Shown: positions 1-9,431 of the stretch, in pieces
Position numbering within the stretch: position 1 is the first letter of the stretch
Layout of the letters: every line of letters starts with the position of its first letter
From: JAGVPT01 sp963772165
GTDB taxonomy: Bacteria; Bacteroidota; Ignavibacteria; UBA10030; UBA8401
NCBI GenBank assembly: GCA_963772165.1
Contig: CAVYWA010000023.1
Location: forward strand, 223,704 to 287,703
DNA length: 64,000 nucleotides
Direction: 5' to 3'
Position numbers and translations under genes: made by a program
The notes under the pieces: generated by a model
Told to the model about the DNA's origin: nothing
The model's database searches: none
What the model saw: the letters and a program-made list of their open reading frames with translations, nothing else

Positions 1-142
1 AACGCGGCGAGTGCTTGATACGTGCGGTGCGCCCGACTACCGCGAGAAACTGACAAAAGAATTGGACGAGTGGAAGAATTCCGAAATGTGGAAGGCGGGG
101 GCGGCGGTGCGAAGCTTGAGGCCGGAGAATTGGAAAAAGTAG
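1..142 (+). CDS. C-terminal tail of an unidentified protein (partial)
   Basis: An open frame enters from the left edge and stops at TAG 140-142, giving about 46 residues that end in RSLRPENWKK. The tail is charged and helical-looking, with acidic and lysine-rich stretches plus three tryptophans. It has the codon use of the neighbouring genes and runs in the same direction as cimA, which begins 93 bases later after an AT-rich repeat. I do not recognise the family. The gene body lies outside the window, so no function is offered. Confidence 0.55.
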   Translation, partial: TRRVLDTCGAPDYREKLTKELDEWKNSEMWKAGAAVRSLRPENWKK

Positions 143-147
143 GAGGA

Positions 148-222
148 CAATTAAGAATTAAGAATTAAAAATTGCGATAGATGATCTTTAGATTCTTATA
201 ATTCTTGATTTTTAATTTTACC
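148..222. repeat. AT-rich short-period inverted repeat
   Basis: Tandem ATTAAGAATTAAGAATTA words on the left and a reverse-complement-like ATTCTTATAATTCTTGA/TTTTTAATTTT arm on the right form an imperfect hairpin just 5' of cimA. The same vocabulary recurs at 9990-10045. Confidence 0.5.
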
Positions 223-235
223 GAGAGAGTCTATT

Positions 236-1807
236 ATGAAAGAAAAGATCTTCATATACGACACAACGCTTCGCGATGGCACACAGGGAGAAGAAGTCGC
301 CTTTTCTGCGGACGATAAAGTGAAGATCGCGAAGCGGCTCGACGCGTTCGGCATCGATTACATCGAAGGAGGGTGGCCGGGCTCAAACCCGAAGGATATG
401 GAATTTTTCGAGTTGGCAAAAAATGTCCGCTTCACACATGCAAAACTCGCCGCATTCGGAAGCACGCGAAGGGTAAAAAATCCAGTGCAGGACGATGCCA
501 ACATCAAAGCGCTGCTCGACGCACAAACCCCCGTCGTTACAATCTTCGGGAAAACCTGGTTGCTGCATGTGAAGGCCGCTTTACAGATATCCGAAGAAGA
601 GAATCTTGAGATCATCGAAGACTCTGTACGCTATCTCAAAAAGAATGGCAAAGAGGTCGTTTATGACGCCGAGCATTTTTTCGACGGATATAAATCGGAC
701 AAAGCATACGCTCTCAAAACATTACATGCCGCCGAACGAGCCGGTGCCGACGTTATCGTGTTGTGTGATACGAACGGCGGAACGATGCCGGACGAAATTG
801 CAGAAATCGTGCGAGATGTGAAGCCTCGGGTGGCGGTTCCTCTCGGCATCCACACACACAACGACTCGGAAGTTGCCGTCGCAAACGCTCTCACCGCAGT
901 TGAAAATGGATGTGTTCATGTCCAGGGCACAATTAACGGCTACGGTGAACGATGCGGCAATGCAAACCTGTGTTCTATTATTCCCAACCTCCAGCTGAAA
1001 CTGAACTATTGCTGTGTAGGAGATGAAAAGCTGAAATCCCTTACCGAACTTTCGCATTATGTCAGTGAGCTTGCAAATTTAACGCACAGAAAAAATCTGG
1101 CGTACGTCGGTGAAAGTGCATTTGCACATAAAGGGGGAGTTCATGTAAGCGCCGTGATGAAGAATCCGGAGACCTACGAGCACACCAGCCCTGAAAATGT
1201 CGGCAATGTACGCCGTGTGCTCGTGTCGGACCTGTCGGGGAGGAGCAACATCCTGTACAAGGCGAAAGAACTGGGCATCAACATCGACGATAAGTCGCCG
1301 ACCGTTCAGAACATCGTGGACGACCTCAAAGAAATGGAACATTACGGCTATCAGTACGAAGACGCCGAAGGTTCGTTTGAATTGCTTGTCAAGAAGAGGA
1401 CAAAAGAATTCAAAGAATTTTTTGAGCTGGAAGGATTCAAAGTCATCATTCACAAGGAATCGTACGAAGCGCAGCCGCATTCGGAAGCTATCATCAAAGT
1501 AAGGGTAGGGGATCAATCGGAGCTTGCCGCTGCGGAAGGAATCGGGCCGGTGAACGCGCTCGACCGAGCGCTGCGGAAAGCGCTTGAACGATTCTACCCG
1601 CAATTATCACAGATTAAATTGACGGACTACAAAGTGCGCGTGCTCGACAGTAAAAGTGCCACCGCCGCGAAAGTTCGCGTGCTGATCGAAACGCAAAACG
1701 GAAGTGCGTCGTGGAACACCGTCGGCGTTTCGCCCGATGTTATCGAAGCGAGTTGGAAAGCGCTCGTCGACAGCCTGAGTTTTCACCTGCTGAAGAGTCA
1801 GAAGTAA
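236..1807 (+). CDS. cimA: (R)-citramalate synthase
   Basis: This enzyme condenses acetyl-CoA with pyruvate to (R)-citramalate, the entry to the threonine-independent isoleucine route. The 523-residue protein has the DRE-TIM motif DTTLRDGTQGE at residues 9-19, a family-typical GGWPGSNPKD segment, the metal-binding HTH (about residues 204-206, GIHTHNDSE), and a LeuA-type C-terminal allosteric domain from about residue 390. The long form with GTQGEE rather than GEQSPG separates it from LeuA, which is encoded nearby at 2988. The later steps (isomerase LeuCD, dehydrogenase LeuB) are encoded downstream in this window. ATG at 236 follows a GAGAG Shine-Dalgarno-like site. The family assignment is firm; feedback by isoleucine is known for the family and not visible here. 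Confidence 0.93.
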   Translation: MKEKIFIYDTTLRDGTQGEEVAFSADDKVKIAKRLDAFGIDYIEGGWPGSNPKDMEFFELAKNVRFTHAKLAAFGSTRRVKNPVQDDANIKALLDAQTPVVTIFGKTWLLHVKAALQISEEENLEIIEDSVRYLKKNGKEVVYDAEHFFDGYKSDKAYALKTLHAAERAGADVIVLCDTNGGTMPDEIAEIVRDVKPRVAVPLGIHTHNDSEVAVANALTAVENGCVHVQGTINGYGERCGNANLCSIIPNLQLKLNYCCVGDEKLKSLTELSHYVSELANLTHRKNLAYVGESAFAHKGGVHVSAVMKNPETYEHTSPENVGNVRRVLVSDLSGRSNILYKAKELGINIDDKSPTVQNIVDDLKEMEHYGYQYEDAEGSFELLVKKRTKEFKEFFELEGFKVIIHKESYEAQPHSEAIIKVRVGDQSELAAAEGIGPVNALDRALRKALERFYPQLSQIKLTDYKVRVLDSKSATAAKVRVLIETQNGSASWNTVGVSPDVIEASWKALVDSLSFHLLKSQK

Positions 1808-1866
1808 CACAGGAATTGCGTTGTGAAATCATTGTTCGAAGTTAAATTTAATAGACGAAAAGCAAA

Positions 1867-2884
1867 ATGATTATTGTCATGAAGCCCGGCGCGACAAAGG
1901 CCGAATTCAACCACATCATCGAAAAAATAAAAGAATACGGCTTTCAAGCGCATCCGATCGTGGGAACCGAGCGGACCGTCATAGGATGTATCGGCGACGA
2001 GCGGAGCAAGACCCAGTTGCAATCTCTCGAGGTCGCCCCCGGCGTGGAAAGTGTTATGCCGATCCTCAAACCGTTTAAACTCGCCAGCAAGGAAATGCGG
2101 AAAGAGAGAACGGTTGTCAAGGTGGGCAAGTATTCGATCGGCGGCTCGCAGTTCGTCGTCATGGCAGGGCCGTGTTCCGTAGAGACCCGGGAACAAATTC
2201 TGAAAAGTGCCGAGGTGGTGAAGAAAGCGGGAGCCCAGGTGCTTCGCGGCGGGGCGTTCAAGCCGAGAACTTCACCGTACAGCTTTCAAGGGCTCGAAGA
2301 AGAAGGGCTGAAACTTCTTGCCGAGGCGCGGGAAAAAACCGGGATGCCGTTCGTCACCGAAGTCATTACTCCAACCGACGTCGCGCTTATTGCGGAGTAT
2401 GCCGACATGCTTCAAATCGGTGCACGTAACATGCAGAATTTTGCACTTCTCAAAGAAGTTGGAAGAATTAAAAAACCCATCCTGCTGAAACGTGGAATGT
2501 CGAACACGGTGAAAGAATTGTTGATGTCTGCAGAGTACATCATGTCGCAGGGAAATTACAACGTTGTCTTATGCGAGCGGGGCATCCGGACATTCGAAGA
2601 CTACACGCGAAATACCTGCGATCTCTCCGCTGTTCCGGCGGTGAAAGAGCTGAGCCATCTCCCCGTTATTGTCGACCCAAGCCATGGAACGGGAGTGCGC
2701 AGCCTGATTGCACCACTCTCGAAAGCTGCGGTTGCCGTTGGTGCGGATGGTCTTATCATCGAAGTCCATCCAAATCCCGGAAGAGGCATACTCCGACGGG
2801 GCACAATCGCTGATGCCGAAGCAATTCGAGAAGTTGATGGAGGAAGTGAAGAAGTATTTACCGCTGGAAGGAAAACATTTGTAG
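1867..2884 (+). CDS. aroF: 3-deoxy-7-phosphoheptulonate (DAHP) synthase, type I-beta, frameshifted near the 3' end
   Basis: First enzyme of the shikimate pathway (PEP + erythrose-4-phosphate). An N-terminal ferredoxin-like regulatory domain (about residues 1-70) precedes the TIM barrel, with AGPCSVE, LRGGAFKPRTSPYSFQG and PVIVDPSHGTG motifs, as in Thermotoga-type enzymes. The continuous frame runs to 2901 but its last residues are unlike the family. Removing one G at 2779-2780 restores EEAYSDGAQSLMPKQ and ends at TAG 2882-2884, giving 338 residues, the usual length. An extra base in the sequence is the simplest explanation. It follows cimA by 59 bases and precedes leuA, so it probably belongs to the same amino-acid operon. 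No ACT or chorismate-mutase fusion is present. Confidence 0.9.
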
Positions 2885-2987
2885 GTTTCAGTGATCAATA
2901 ATCAATGAATCAGTAGTTAGTAGAAAAATGTGCTTCTGTTCACTGATTACTGTAATGATAATCGCGATTTAACACCAAGAGGATAGC

Positions 2988-4545
2988 ATGAACAACAGAA
3001 TCTATATTTTCGACACTACACTGCGCGACGGCGAACAGTCTCCCGGTTGTAGCATGAACTTTGAGGAAAAAATCCGTATGGCGCGGCAGTTAGAGCGGCT
3101 GCAGGTAGATGTTATGGAAGCAGGATTTCCCGTTGCGTCCGAAGGAGACTTTGAATCGGTGCGGGAAATTGCAAAGCAAGTACGAGGCTGTTCCGTCGCA
3201 GCGTTGAGCCGGACAACAATCGCTGATATTGACTGCGCCTGGAAAGCATTGCAATACGCAGCGAAACCGCGCATTCACACCTTCATTGCAACCTCGGATA
3301 TTCATCTTAAATACAAATTGAAAAAAAGCCGCGAGCAGGTTCTTGACGATGCAGTGAAAGCGGTTCGTCACGCGAAGTCGTTATGCGAGGATGTTGAATT
3401 TTCGTGCGAGGATGGTTCGCGCACCGACATTGACTATGTGTGTCAAATTCTTGAAGCCGTCATTGCCGAAGGGGCAACGGTCGTGAACATTCCCGATACG
3501 GTCGGGTTATGCAATTCCCGATGAGTACGGAAAAATGATCCGCACCATTATCGATAAAGTGCCGAATATTGGAAAGGCAATTGTCAGCGTGCATTGCCAT
3601 GACGACCTCGGGCTTGCAGTCGCGAATTCGCTTTCGGGCGTTCTCAACGGCGCACGGCAGGTGGAATGTACCATCAACGGGATCGGCGAACGTGCGGGCA
3701 ACGCCTCGCTCGAAGAAATTGCAATGGCTATCCGCACACGACATGAAAAAATGGGCGTTGAGACAAACATCAACACGGAAGAAATTTTTAAGTCGAGCCG
3801 GCTGCTGACAACGCTGACCGGGATGCATATTCAGCGCAATAAGGCGATCGTCGGCGAGAATGCGTTTGCCCACGAAGCCGGAATTCATCAGGACGGAATG
3901 TTGAAAAATGCGATCACCTATGAAATCATGACCCCGCAAACTGTCGGCATCAAACACAGCACGCTGGTTCTCGGCAAGCATTCCGGCCGCCACGCGTTGA
4001 AGCAGCGCTACACTGAACTCGGTTACGAGTTGACACAGGAAGAGCTTGATGCCGTGTACAAACTTTTCACAAGAATCGCCGATGAAAAAAAGGAAATTTT
4101 CGACGATGATCTGATCGCAATTTTGCAGGATGAAATCTCATCGATGAAATCGCTCTATTCGTTAGAGAACCTTCAGGTCACGAGCGGCCTGAACGTTGTG
4201 CCAACCGCGATGGTGGGGCTGAAGAGAAATGATGAGATCGTCCAGGATTCAGCGACGGGGGACGGCCCAGTGGACGCCGCGTATCGCGCCATCGAGCGCA
4301 TCACCGGCATCAGCGGGCAATTACTCGATTACTCGATCAAATCGGTTTCTTGGGGACACGACGCGATCGGCGAGGTCTTTGTGAAAATTGCGATCGACGG
4401 CTTTGTCTTTAATGGCCGGTCCGCCAGCACCGATGTCATTACCGGATCGGTAAAAGCGTACCTCAACGCGATCAATCACGCGGCGACAGCGCGTTTCAGA
4501 CGTCAACAGAACGAGGAGCTAAGGGCAGCATCTGCTTCAGTGTAA
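2988..4545 (+). CDS. leuA: 2-isopropylmalate synthase, split by one extra base
   Basis: Condenses 2-oxoisovalerate with acetyl-CoA, the first committed step of leucine synthesis. Residues 8-18 carry DTTLRDGEQSP; HCHDDLGLAVAN holds the metal-binding histidines, and NGIGERAGNASLEE follows. The C-terminal LeuA allosteric domain starts near residue 385. The frame breaks at 3504-3508 (GTCGGGTTAT); dropping one G or T gives VGYAIPDEYGKMI and joins two frames into a normal 518-residue protein. The second part otherwise has no plausible start, so one gene with a single-base insertion is favoured over two genes. ATG 2988 follows AAGAGGA. Together with CimA it supplies the two substrates handled by LeuCDB. 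Confidence 0.93.
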
Positions 4546-4652
4546 CAATGATCAATGATCAATCATCAATCAACAATCAACAATTCACAATCAAGGAAAG
4601 GATCATTGAACAAAACCGATAACTGATCATTGTTCACTGATCATTGAAAACT
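4546..4652. repeat. TGATCAATCATCA-type low-complexity repeat
   Basis: The leuA-leuC gap is almost entirely built from variations of ATGATCAATGATC, AATCAACAATCAAC and, in the opposite sense, TGATCATTGTTCACTGATCATTG. The right arm touches the leuC start. Similar words occur at 2890-2960, 21418-21450 and 21757-21787. Confidence 0.55.
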
Positions 4653-5951
4653 ATGGGCATGACGATAACTGAAAAAATCTTAGCACGGCGGTCGGGGAAG
4701 AAAGAAGCAAAGCCCGGGGACAATGTGTGGGTTGATGTCGACGTGCTGATGACCCACGACGTTTGCGGGCCGGGGACGTTCGGAATTTTCAAGCGGGAGT
4801 TCGGCCCCAATGCGAAAGTATGGGATAGGGAAAAAGTCGTCGTGATTCCCGACCATTATATTTTCACCGCCGATACCCATGCCCATCGCAATGTCGACAT
4901 CCTCCGCGATTTTGTGAAAGAACAAAATCTCCCGCACTTCTTCGACGTTCATACGCCGCGCTATAAAGGCGTTTGCCACATCGCGATGCCCGAAGAGGGT
5001 TTCACGCGGCCCGGCGAGGTTCTTTTTGGGACCGATTCACATACGTGCACGGCCGGAGCGTTTGGGGAATTTGCAACAGGCATCGGCAACACGGACGCGG
5101 CGTTCATTCTCGGGACGGGAAAATTGTGGGTAAAAGTACCCGAGACAATGAAGTTTGTTTTCGAAGGAGAACTTCCGCCGTATTTGATGGCGAAGGACCT
5201 CATTCTTGCCGTCATCGGAAAAATTGGTGTTGACGGTGCAACGTACCGTACAATGGATTTCGGCGGCGATACGATTGACCGCATGGATATGGAAGCGCGG
5301 ATGACGTTGTGTAATATGGTGATCGAAGCGGGAGGGAAAAACGGCGTGTGCGCTCCCGACAAAACAACGACGGATTTTGTCAGCGCACGCACAAAGGTTA
5401 AGTTTGAAAACTTTTACAACGATGCCGATGCAAAGTATCACAGCGTGCATCGATTTAAAGTAAAGGAGATAGAGCCGCTTGTCGCGAAACCGCATTCCCC
5501 GGACAACAAAGCTAAAGTAAGCGAAGTTGCAGGAACGAAGCTCGACCGTGCATATATTGGCTCGTGTACCGGAGGGAAAATTACCGACTTCATCGCGGCC
5601 GCCCAGACGATGTACGGTGAGAAAGTAAAAATAGACACCTTTGTTGTGCCGGCGACAACTGAAGTGGCGCGCTTGATGAAGGCGACCAAAGTCAAAGATA
5701 AAACCGTGTGGCAGGTTCTTGAAGAAGCCGGATGCAGAATCGGCGATGCCTCGTGCGCTGCGTGTCTCGGCGGACCGTCCGACACATTCGGAAGACTTAA
5801 TGGCGTTGAAGTCTGCATTTCGTCGACGAACAGAAATTTTCCGGGAAGGATGGGGTCGAAAAAATCGCAGGTGTATCTGGCGTCGCCGTACACCGTCGCC
5901 GCTTCTGCGCTGACCGGAGTCATTACGAACCCGAAGCAATTTTTTAACTAA
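4653..5951 (+). CDS. leuC: 3-isopropylmalate dehydratase large subunit (aconitase family)
   Basis: Isomerises 2-isopropylmalate (and, for the CimA route, citramalate) with a [4Fe-4S] cluster. The 432-residue form starting MGMTITEKILARR matches the short archaeal-type LeuC/HacA group rather than the roughly 470-residue enterobacterial form. Cluster ligands are visible as GSCTGGK (about residue 304) and CAACLGG (about 367-370); the usual CGPC is CAAC here. HTCTAGAFGEFATGIGNTD is the substrate and cluster loop. I chose ATG 4653; a TTG at 4644 and an ATG at 4659 are alternatives, and no clear ribosome-binding site separates them because a repeat fills the upstream region. The small subunit LeuD lies 7 kb downstream. 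A terminator follows at 5987. Confidence 0.92.
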   Translation: MGMTITEKILARRSGKKEAKPGDNVWVDVDVLMTHDVCGPGTFGIFKREFGPNAKVWDREKVVVIPDHYIFTADTHAHRNVDILRDFVKEQNLPHFFDVHTPRYKGVCHIAMPEEGFTRPGEVLFGTDSHTCTAGAFGEFATGIGNTDAAFILGTGKLWVKVPETMKFVFEGELPPYLMAKDLILAVIGKIGVDGATYRTMDFGGDTIDRMDMEARMTLCNMVIEAGGKNGVCAPDKTTTDFVSARTKVKFENFYNDADAKYHSVHRFKVKEIEPLVAKPHSPDNKAKVSEVAGTKLDRAYIGSCTGGKITDFIAAAQTMYGEKVKIDTFVVPATTEVARLMKATKVKDKTVWQVLEEAGCRIGDASCAACLGGPSDTFGRLNGVEVCISSTNRNFPGRMGSKKSQVYLASPYTVAASALTGVITNPKQFFN

Positions 5952-5986
5952 GGTTTGTAGCCGGCCGTGCTGCTGAAATTTTTACT

Positions 5987-6019
5987 ACTCAGGTTAAAGT
6001 CTGCCTGAGTTTTGTTTTT
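5987..6019 (+). terminator. Rho-independent terminator after leuC
   Basis: ACTCAGG (5987-5993) pairs with CCTGAGT (6004-6010) across a 10-base loop, followed by TTTTGTTTTT. It lies 36 bases after the leuC stop and ends the cimA-leuC unit. Confidence 0.7.
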
Positions 6020-6029
6020 CATTAGTACT

Positions 6030-6540
6030 CAAAAGAGAATTTACATGGAGTGACACGGAGGTTCACAGAGTTACTCAGAGCAATAAAGGAGATATGAAAG
6101 GGGGAAGGTGAAATGGAACAGCTCAATATACTTTCGGGGAGGATTATTGGCGCGGCAATAGAAGTACATAAACATCTGGGACCCGGTCTTTTGGAATCCG
6201 TATATGAAGAATGTTTGAATTATGAGCTTGTAAAAAATGGCTTGTCGGTCAGGCGGCAGGAGCCCGTTCCAATTTTGTATAAAGAGGTTAAACTTGAGTT
6301 CGGCTATCGAATCGATATTCTTGTTGAGAACCTAGTTGTAGTGGAATTGAAAGCAGTTGACACTTTACTTCCGATTCATGAAGCTCAGGTTCTTACCTAT
6401 ATGAAATTTGCGCAGAAGAGGCTCGGCTTGTTAATCAACTTTAATGTCACGCTTTTAAAAAATGGGCTACGAAGATTCATATTCTAGCCTCTGTGTCACT
6501 CTGTGCCTTCACTGTGTCACTCTGTGAAATTCTTTTTTCC
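6030..6540. mobile_element. GxxExxY cassette with ~50-bp terminal inverted repeats
   Basis: Left arm 6030-6083 and right arm 6487-6540 are imperfect inverted repeats. Both outer ends read AAAAnAGAATTT and continue into GAGTGACAC(A)GG and CACAGAGT-AC-CAGAG words. The only gene between them is a GxxExxY protein, so the unit looks like a small insertable cassette of about 510 bp placed between leuC and ppc. The right arm lies directly against the ppc ribosome-binding site. No transposase is encoded and no target duplication is evident. See findings. Confidence 0.55.
6113..6487 (+). CDS. GxxExxY protein (PD-(D/E)XK-like)
   Basis: A 124-residue protein with the family signature G-A-A-I-E-V-H-K-H-L-G-P-G-L-L-E-S-V-Y near residues 12-30 and a conserved core GYRIDILVENLVVVELKAVD (about residues 63-82). 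The D-ExK arrangement is that of PD-(D/E)XK nuclease folds, the clan to which these proteins have been assigned; catalytic activity is not established. ATG 6113 follows GGGGGAAGG. The gene sits alone inside a pair of CACAGAG-type inverted repeats, not in a metabolic operon, which agrees with a selfish or cassette-like origin. The family call is secure; the role is unknown. Confidence 0.88.
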   Translation: MEQLNILSGRIIGAAIEVHKHLGPGLLESVYEECLNYELVKNGLSVRRQEPVPILYKEVKLEFGYRIDILVENLVVVELKAVDTLLPIHEAQVLTYMKFAQKRLGLLINFNVTLLKNGLRRFIF

Positions 6541-6550
6541 CAAAGAAAGT

Positions 6551-9346
6551 ATGCCTCGCCGAACATCAACAAAACAAGACAAACCCCTTCGAAAAAACAT
6601 TCGTCTGCTCGGCAATCTGCTCGGCCAGGTTATTGAGGAGCAAGAAGGCCGCCGGCTGTTCGAACTGGAAGAGCAAATCCGGCTGACATCGAAGCAGCTC
6701 CGTCAGCGCTTCAATCCGTCAAACCAGCTCATCGTGGAGCGATTAGTGCGGGCTATGGATCCCGCGGACATGGCACGAATAGTCAGAGCGTTTGCAGCGT
6801 ACTTCCAGCTGACGAATACCGCAGAGCAACATTACCGTATTCAACGGCAGCGAAAGTACTTGTTGGAGCACCCGGTCGGCGGATATCCCGGCTCCCCTCA
6901 GCACACGTTTGAGCAACTGAAGAAGCTTGGCGTTGAGGAAAAAGAGATTGCCAGCCTCTTTTCACGTCTGTTAATCATCCCTGTCTTTACCGCTCATCCC
7001 ACTGAAGCGACGCGGAGGACGATCCTTGAAAAGCACTCACGGATATGGAAATTGCTGGAGGAATTTGACCATAATAACGTGACGGTAACGGAGCGTTCCG
7101 CCATGGAGCTCGAGATCAAGCGGCACATTACGAGCCTCTGGCAAACAGAAGAAACGCGCTCGTACAATATTTCTGTTCTCGATGAAGTGTACAACGGGCT
7201 CTACTATTTCCGCAATGTGCTGTACACAACAGTTCCAAAATTTTACCGCGACCTGGAACACTCGATAACGGCGGTATATCCTGATTGGAAATCGCCGATT
7301 CCTTCCTTTCTGAAGTTCGGATCGTGGATCGGCGGCGACCGCGACGGGAATCCTTTCGTAACGGCAGACGCGACATGGAAAACACTGCAGCGCCAGTCTA
7401 AAACGATTCTCGATCTGCATCTTCGTGCCGTCGACGAGCTTTTTGTGGAATACAGCGAGTCGGCAAAAGTTGTCGGCCGAAGCGATGAGCTGCTTCAATC
7501 GATACGCGACGATAAAACGATGCTGGGAAAACCGGCTCAAGTGCGCAATGACGACGAAGTATACCGGGTAAAGCTGGCGTATATTTACCGGCGGCTCCAG
7601 TTCAGGATTCAATACGCAGAGGACGATGCGTCTCATGCCGAGTTGATGTATCATTCGTCGTCCGAGCTTCTCAACGATTTGTATGTCCTTGACAGGAGCC
7701 TTCGTTCACATAAAGGGGACCTCCAAGCGAACGGCTTGTTAAAGGATCTCATTCGCAACGTCGAGACATTTGGCTTTCATCTCGCCACCCTCGATATCCG
7801 TCAACATCGATCGGTTCACACGGATACCATCGCGGAATTATCATCACAGCGCGGTATCGGATATGCGACACTGAACAGCGAAATGCGTGAGCGCTGGCTC
7901 ACTGAGGAATTATTGAAAGAGGGTGTCCCCTCGTTTGACGAATCGAAACTTTCTGCAATGAGCGTAGAGACGCTCGCAGTATTCCGAAAAATAAAACGTG
8001 CGCAGACGGAGATTGATGAACATGCAGTCCGGTCATACGTTATCAGCATGACGGCATCCGCCGCCGACGTGCTGGAGGTGCTCTACTTGATGAAGTGCAC
8101 GGGACTCTTCTCGACCGGTTTACGGCAAACCGCAAGCTCCCTTGACATCGTTCCGTTGTTTGAGACGACAAAAGACCTCGATGCCGCGCCGGGGACAATG
8201 GAGCGATTATACCATAACGATGCCTATGACCGCCACCTCGAAAGCCGGGGGCGGCGACAGGAAATTATGATAGGCTACTCGGACAGCACCAAAGAAGGGG
8301 GAATCGTTAGCTCACACTGGTCGCTGTATAAAGCACAGCGTCACCTGACAAAAGTGTCGCAACTTGCGGACGTCGATTGGATTTTCTTTCACGGCAGGGG
8401 TGGAACGGTGGGGCGCGGAGGGGGACCGGAGTACGAGGCAATTCTTTCTCAGCCCCCGCACTCGTTGAATGCGAAAATTAAAATCACGGAACAGGGGGAA
8501 GTTATTTCTTTGAAATACGCTCATCCGGCTATTGCACAGCGCTCACTCGAGCTGACAACGTCCGCGATGTTGATGGGAAATATACCGAGTGCACGGCTCG
8601 ACCCGGAGTTCGATAAAAACCGCACCCGTTGGTTTGAGGCGATGGACGAGATCGCCGAGCAGAGTCATACAGCGTACCGCTGTACGGTGTACGGGGAAAA
8701 AGAGTTTGTAAAATATTTCGCACAGGCTACCCCGATCGAGGAAATTATGAAGCTGCAAATCGGGTCGCGCCCTGCGAAACGCATCGAGACCGAGCGCATC
8801 GAAGACCTTCGCGCGATTCCGTGGACGTTCGGTTGGATGCAAAGCCGTCACGTCCTTCCGGGGTGGCTCGGGGCGGGGGCGGGTTTGAAAAAATACCTGT
8901 TTGCCGACTCGTCTACGCTCGACACAAAAAGGCTGAAATTATTGCGGCAGATGTACCGTCGATGGCAAACATTCCGGTCGCTCATCGATAACATGCAGAT
9001 GATTCTTGCAAAGGGGGATTTCACGATTGCAAAAGAATATGCATCGCTTGTGGTGCCAAAAGAATTAGGCGAAAGAATCTATGGAAACCTGAAATCGCAA
9101 TTCGAGACAACACAAAAGATGATCCTGCTTATCACCGACCAAAAGGAAATACTCGAGAACAATGAAATGTTGCAACGATCGATCCAACTGCGAAACCCCT
9201 ACGTTGACCCGCTGAGCTATATTCAAATCGAGCTCTTGCGGCGACTGCACCAGAAAAATCTTTCGGAAACGGATCAAAATGACGTCGAGCAGGCGATTTT
9301 CTTGAGCATCAACGGGATCGCAGCAGGGTTGAGGAACACGGGTTAA
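6551..9346 (+). CDS. ppc: Phosphoenolpyruvate carboxylase
   Basis: Carboxylates PEP to oxaloacetate, refilling the TCA cycle and supplying carbon for aspartate-family amino acids made further along this cluster. The 931-residue protein shows HPTEATRRT with the catalytic histidine (about residue 148), GSWIGGDRDGNPFV, LDIRQHRSVH, the glycine-rich FHGRGGTVGRGGG loop (about 613-625) and the C-terminal AIFLSINGIAAGLRNTG. Length is normal for bacterial PEPC. I chose ATG 6551 after CAAAGAAAG; a longer frame from GTG 6503 would begin inside the inverted-repeat arm of the preceding cassette and adds residues unlike the family. The C-terminal -RNTG end is the family's typical regulatory and active-site tail. 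Confidence 0.95.
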   Translation: MPRRTSTKQDKPLRKNIRLLGNLLGQVIEEQEGRRLFELEEQIRLTSKQLRQRFNPSNQLIVERLVRAMDPADMARIVRAFAAYFQLTNTAEQHYRIQRQRKYLLEHPVGGYPGSPQHTFEQLKKLGVEEKEIASLFSRLLIIPVFTAHPTEATRRTILEKHSRIWKLLEEFDHNNVTVTERSAMELEIKRHITSLWQTEETRSYNISVLDEVYNGLYYFRNVLYTTVPKFYRDLEHSITAVYPDWKSPIPSFLKFGSWIGGDRDGNPFVTADATWKTLQRQSKTILDLHLRAVDELFVEYSESAKVVGRSDELLQSIRDDKTMLGKPAQVRNDDEVYRVKLAYIYRRLQFRIQYAEDDASHAELMYHSSSELLNDLYVLDRSLRSHKGDLQANGLLKDLIRNVETFGFHLATLDIRQHRSVHTDTIAELSSQRGIGYATLNSEMRERWLTEELLKEGVPSFDESKLSAMSVETLAVFRKIKRAQTEIDEHAVRSYVISMTASAADVLEVLYLMKCTGLFSTGLRQTASSLDIVPLFETTKDLDAAPGTMERLYHNDAYDRHLESRGRRQEIMIGYSDSTKEGGIVSSHWSLYKAQRHLTKVSQLADVDWIFFHGRGGTVGRGGGPEYEAILSQPPHSLNAKIKITEQGEVISLKYAHPAIAQRSLELTTSAMLMGNIPSARLDPEFDKNRTRWFEAMDEIAEQSHTAYRCTVYGEKEFVKYFAQATPIEEIMKLQIGSRPAKRIETERIEDLRAIPWTFGWMQSRHVLPGWLGAGAGLKKYLFADSSTLDTKRLKLLRQMYRRWQTFRSLIDNMQMILAKGDFTIAKEYASLVVPKELGERIYGNLKSQFETTQKMILLITDQKEILENNEMLQRSIQLRNPYVDPLSYIQIELLRRLHQKNLSETDQNDVEQAIFLSINGIAAGLRNTG

Positions 9347-9431
9347 AAATCGTACGTCGGCACTATTCAGGAAGTGTTGATTCTTCGTTCAAACTAAAGG
9401 ATATTATGCCGTGAGAAACAGGGAACGAAAA

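Noticed and set aside
722..1603. Long antisense ORFs opposite cimA and many others opposite core genes.
   Set aside because: They are shadows of well-conserved genes on the other strand, with no ribosome-binding sites or recognisable domains.
2928..2972. A 14-codon ORF before leuA rich in Ile/Leu/Val, a possible branched-chain leader peptide.
   Set aside because: It lies in a low-complexity repeat of the ATCAATGA type, has no ribosome-binding site, and only 15 bases without any terminator separate it from leuA.
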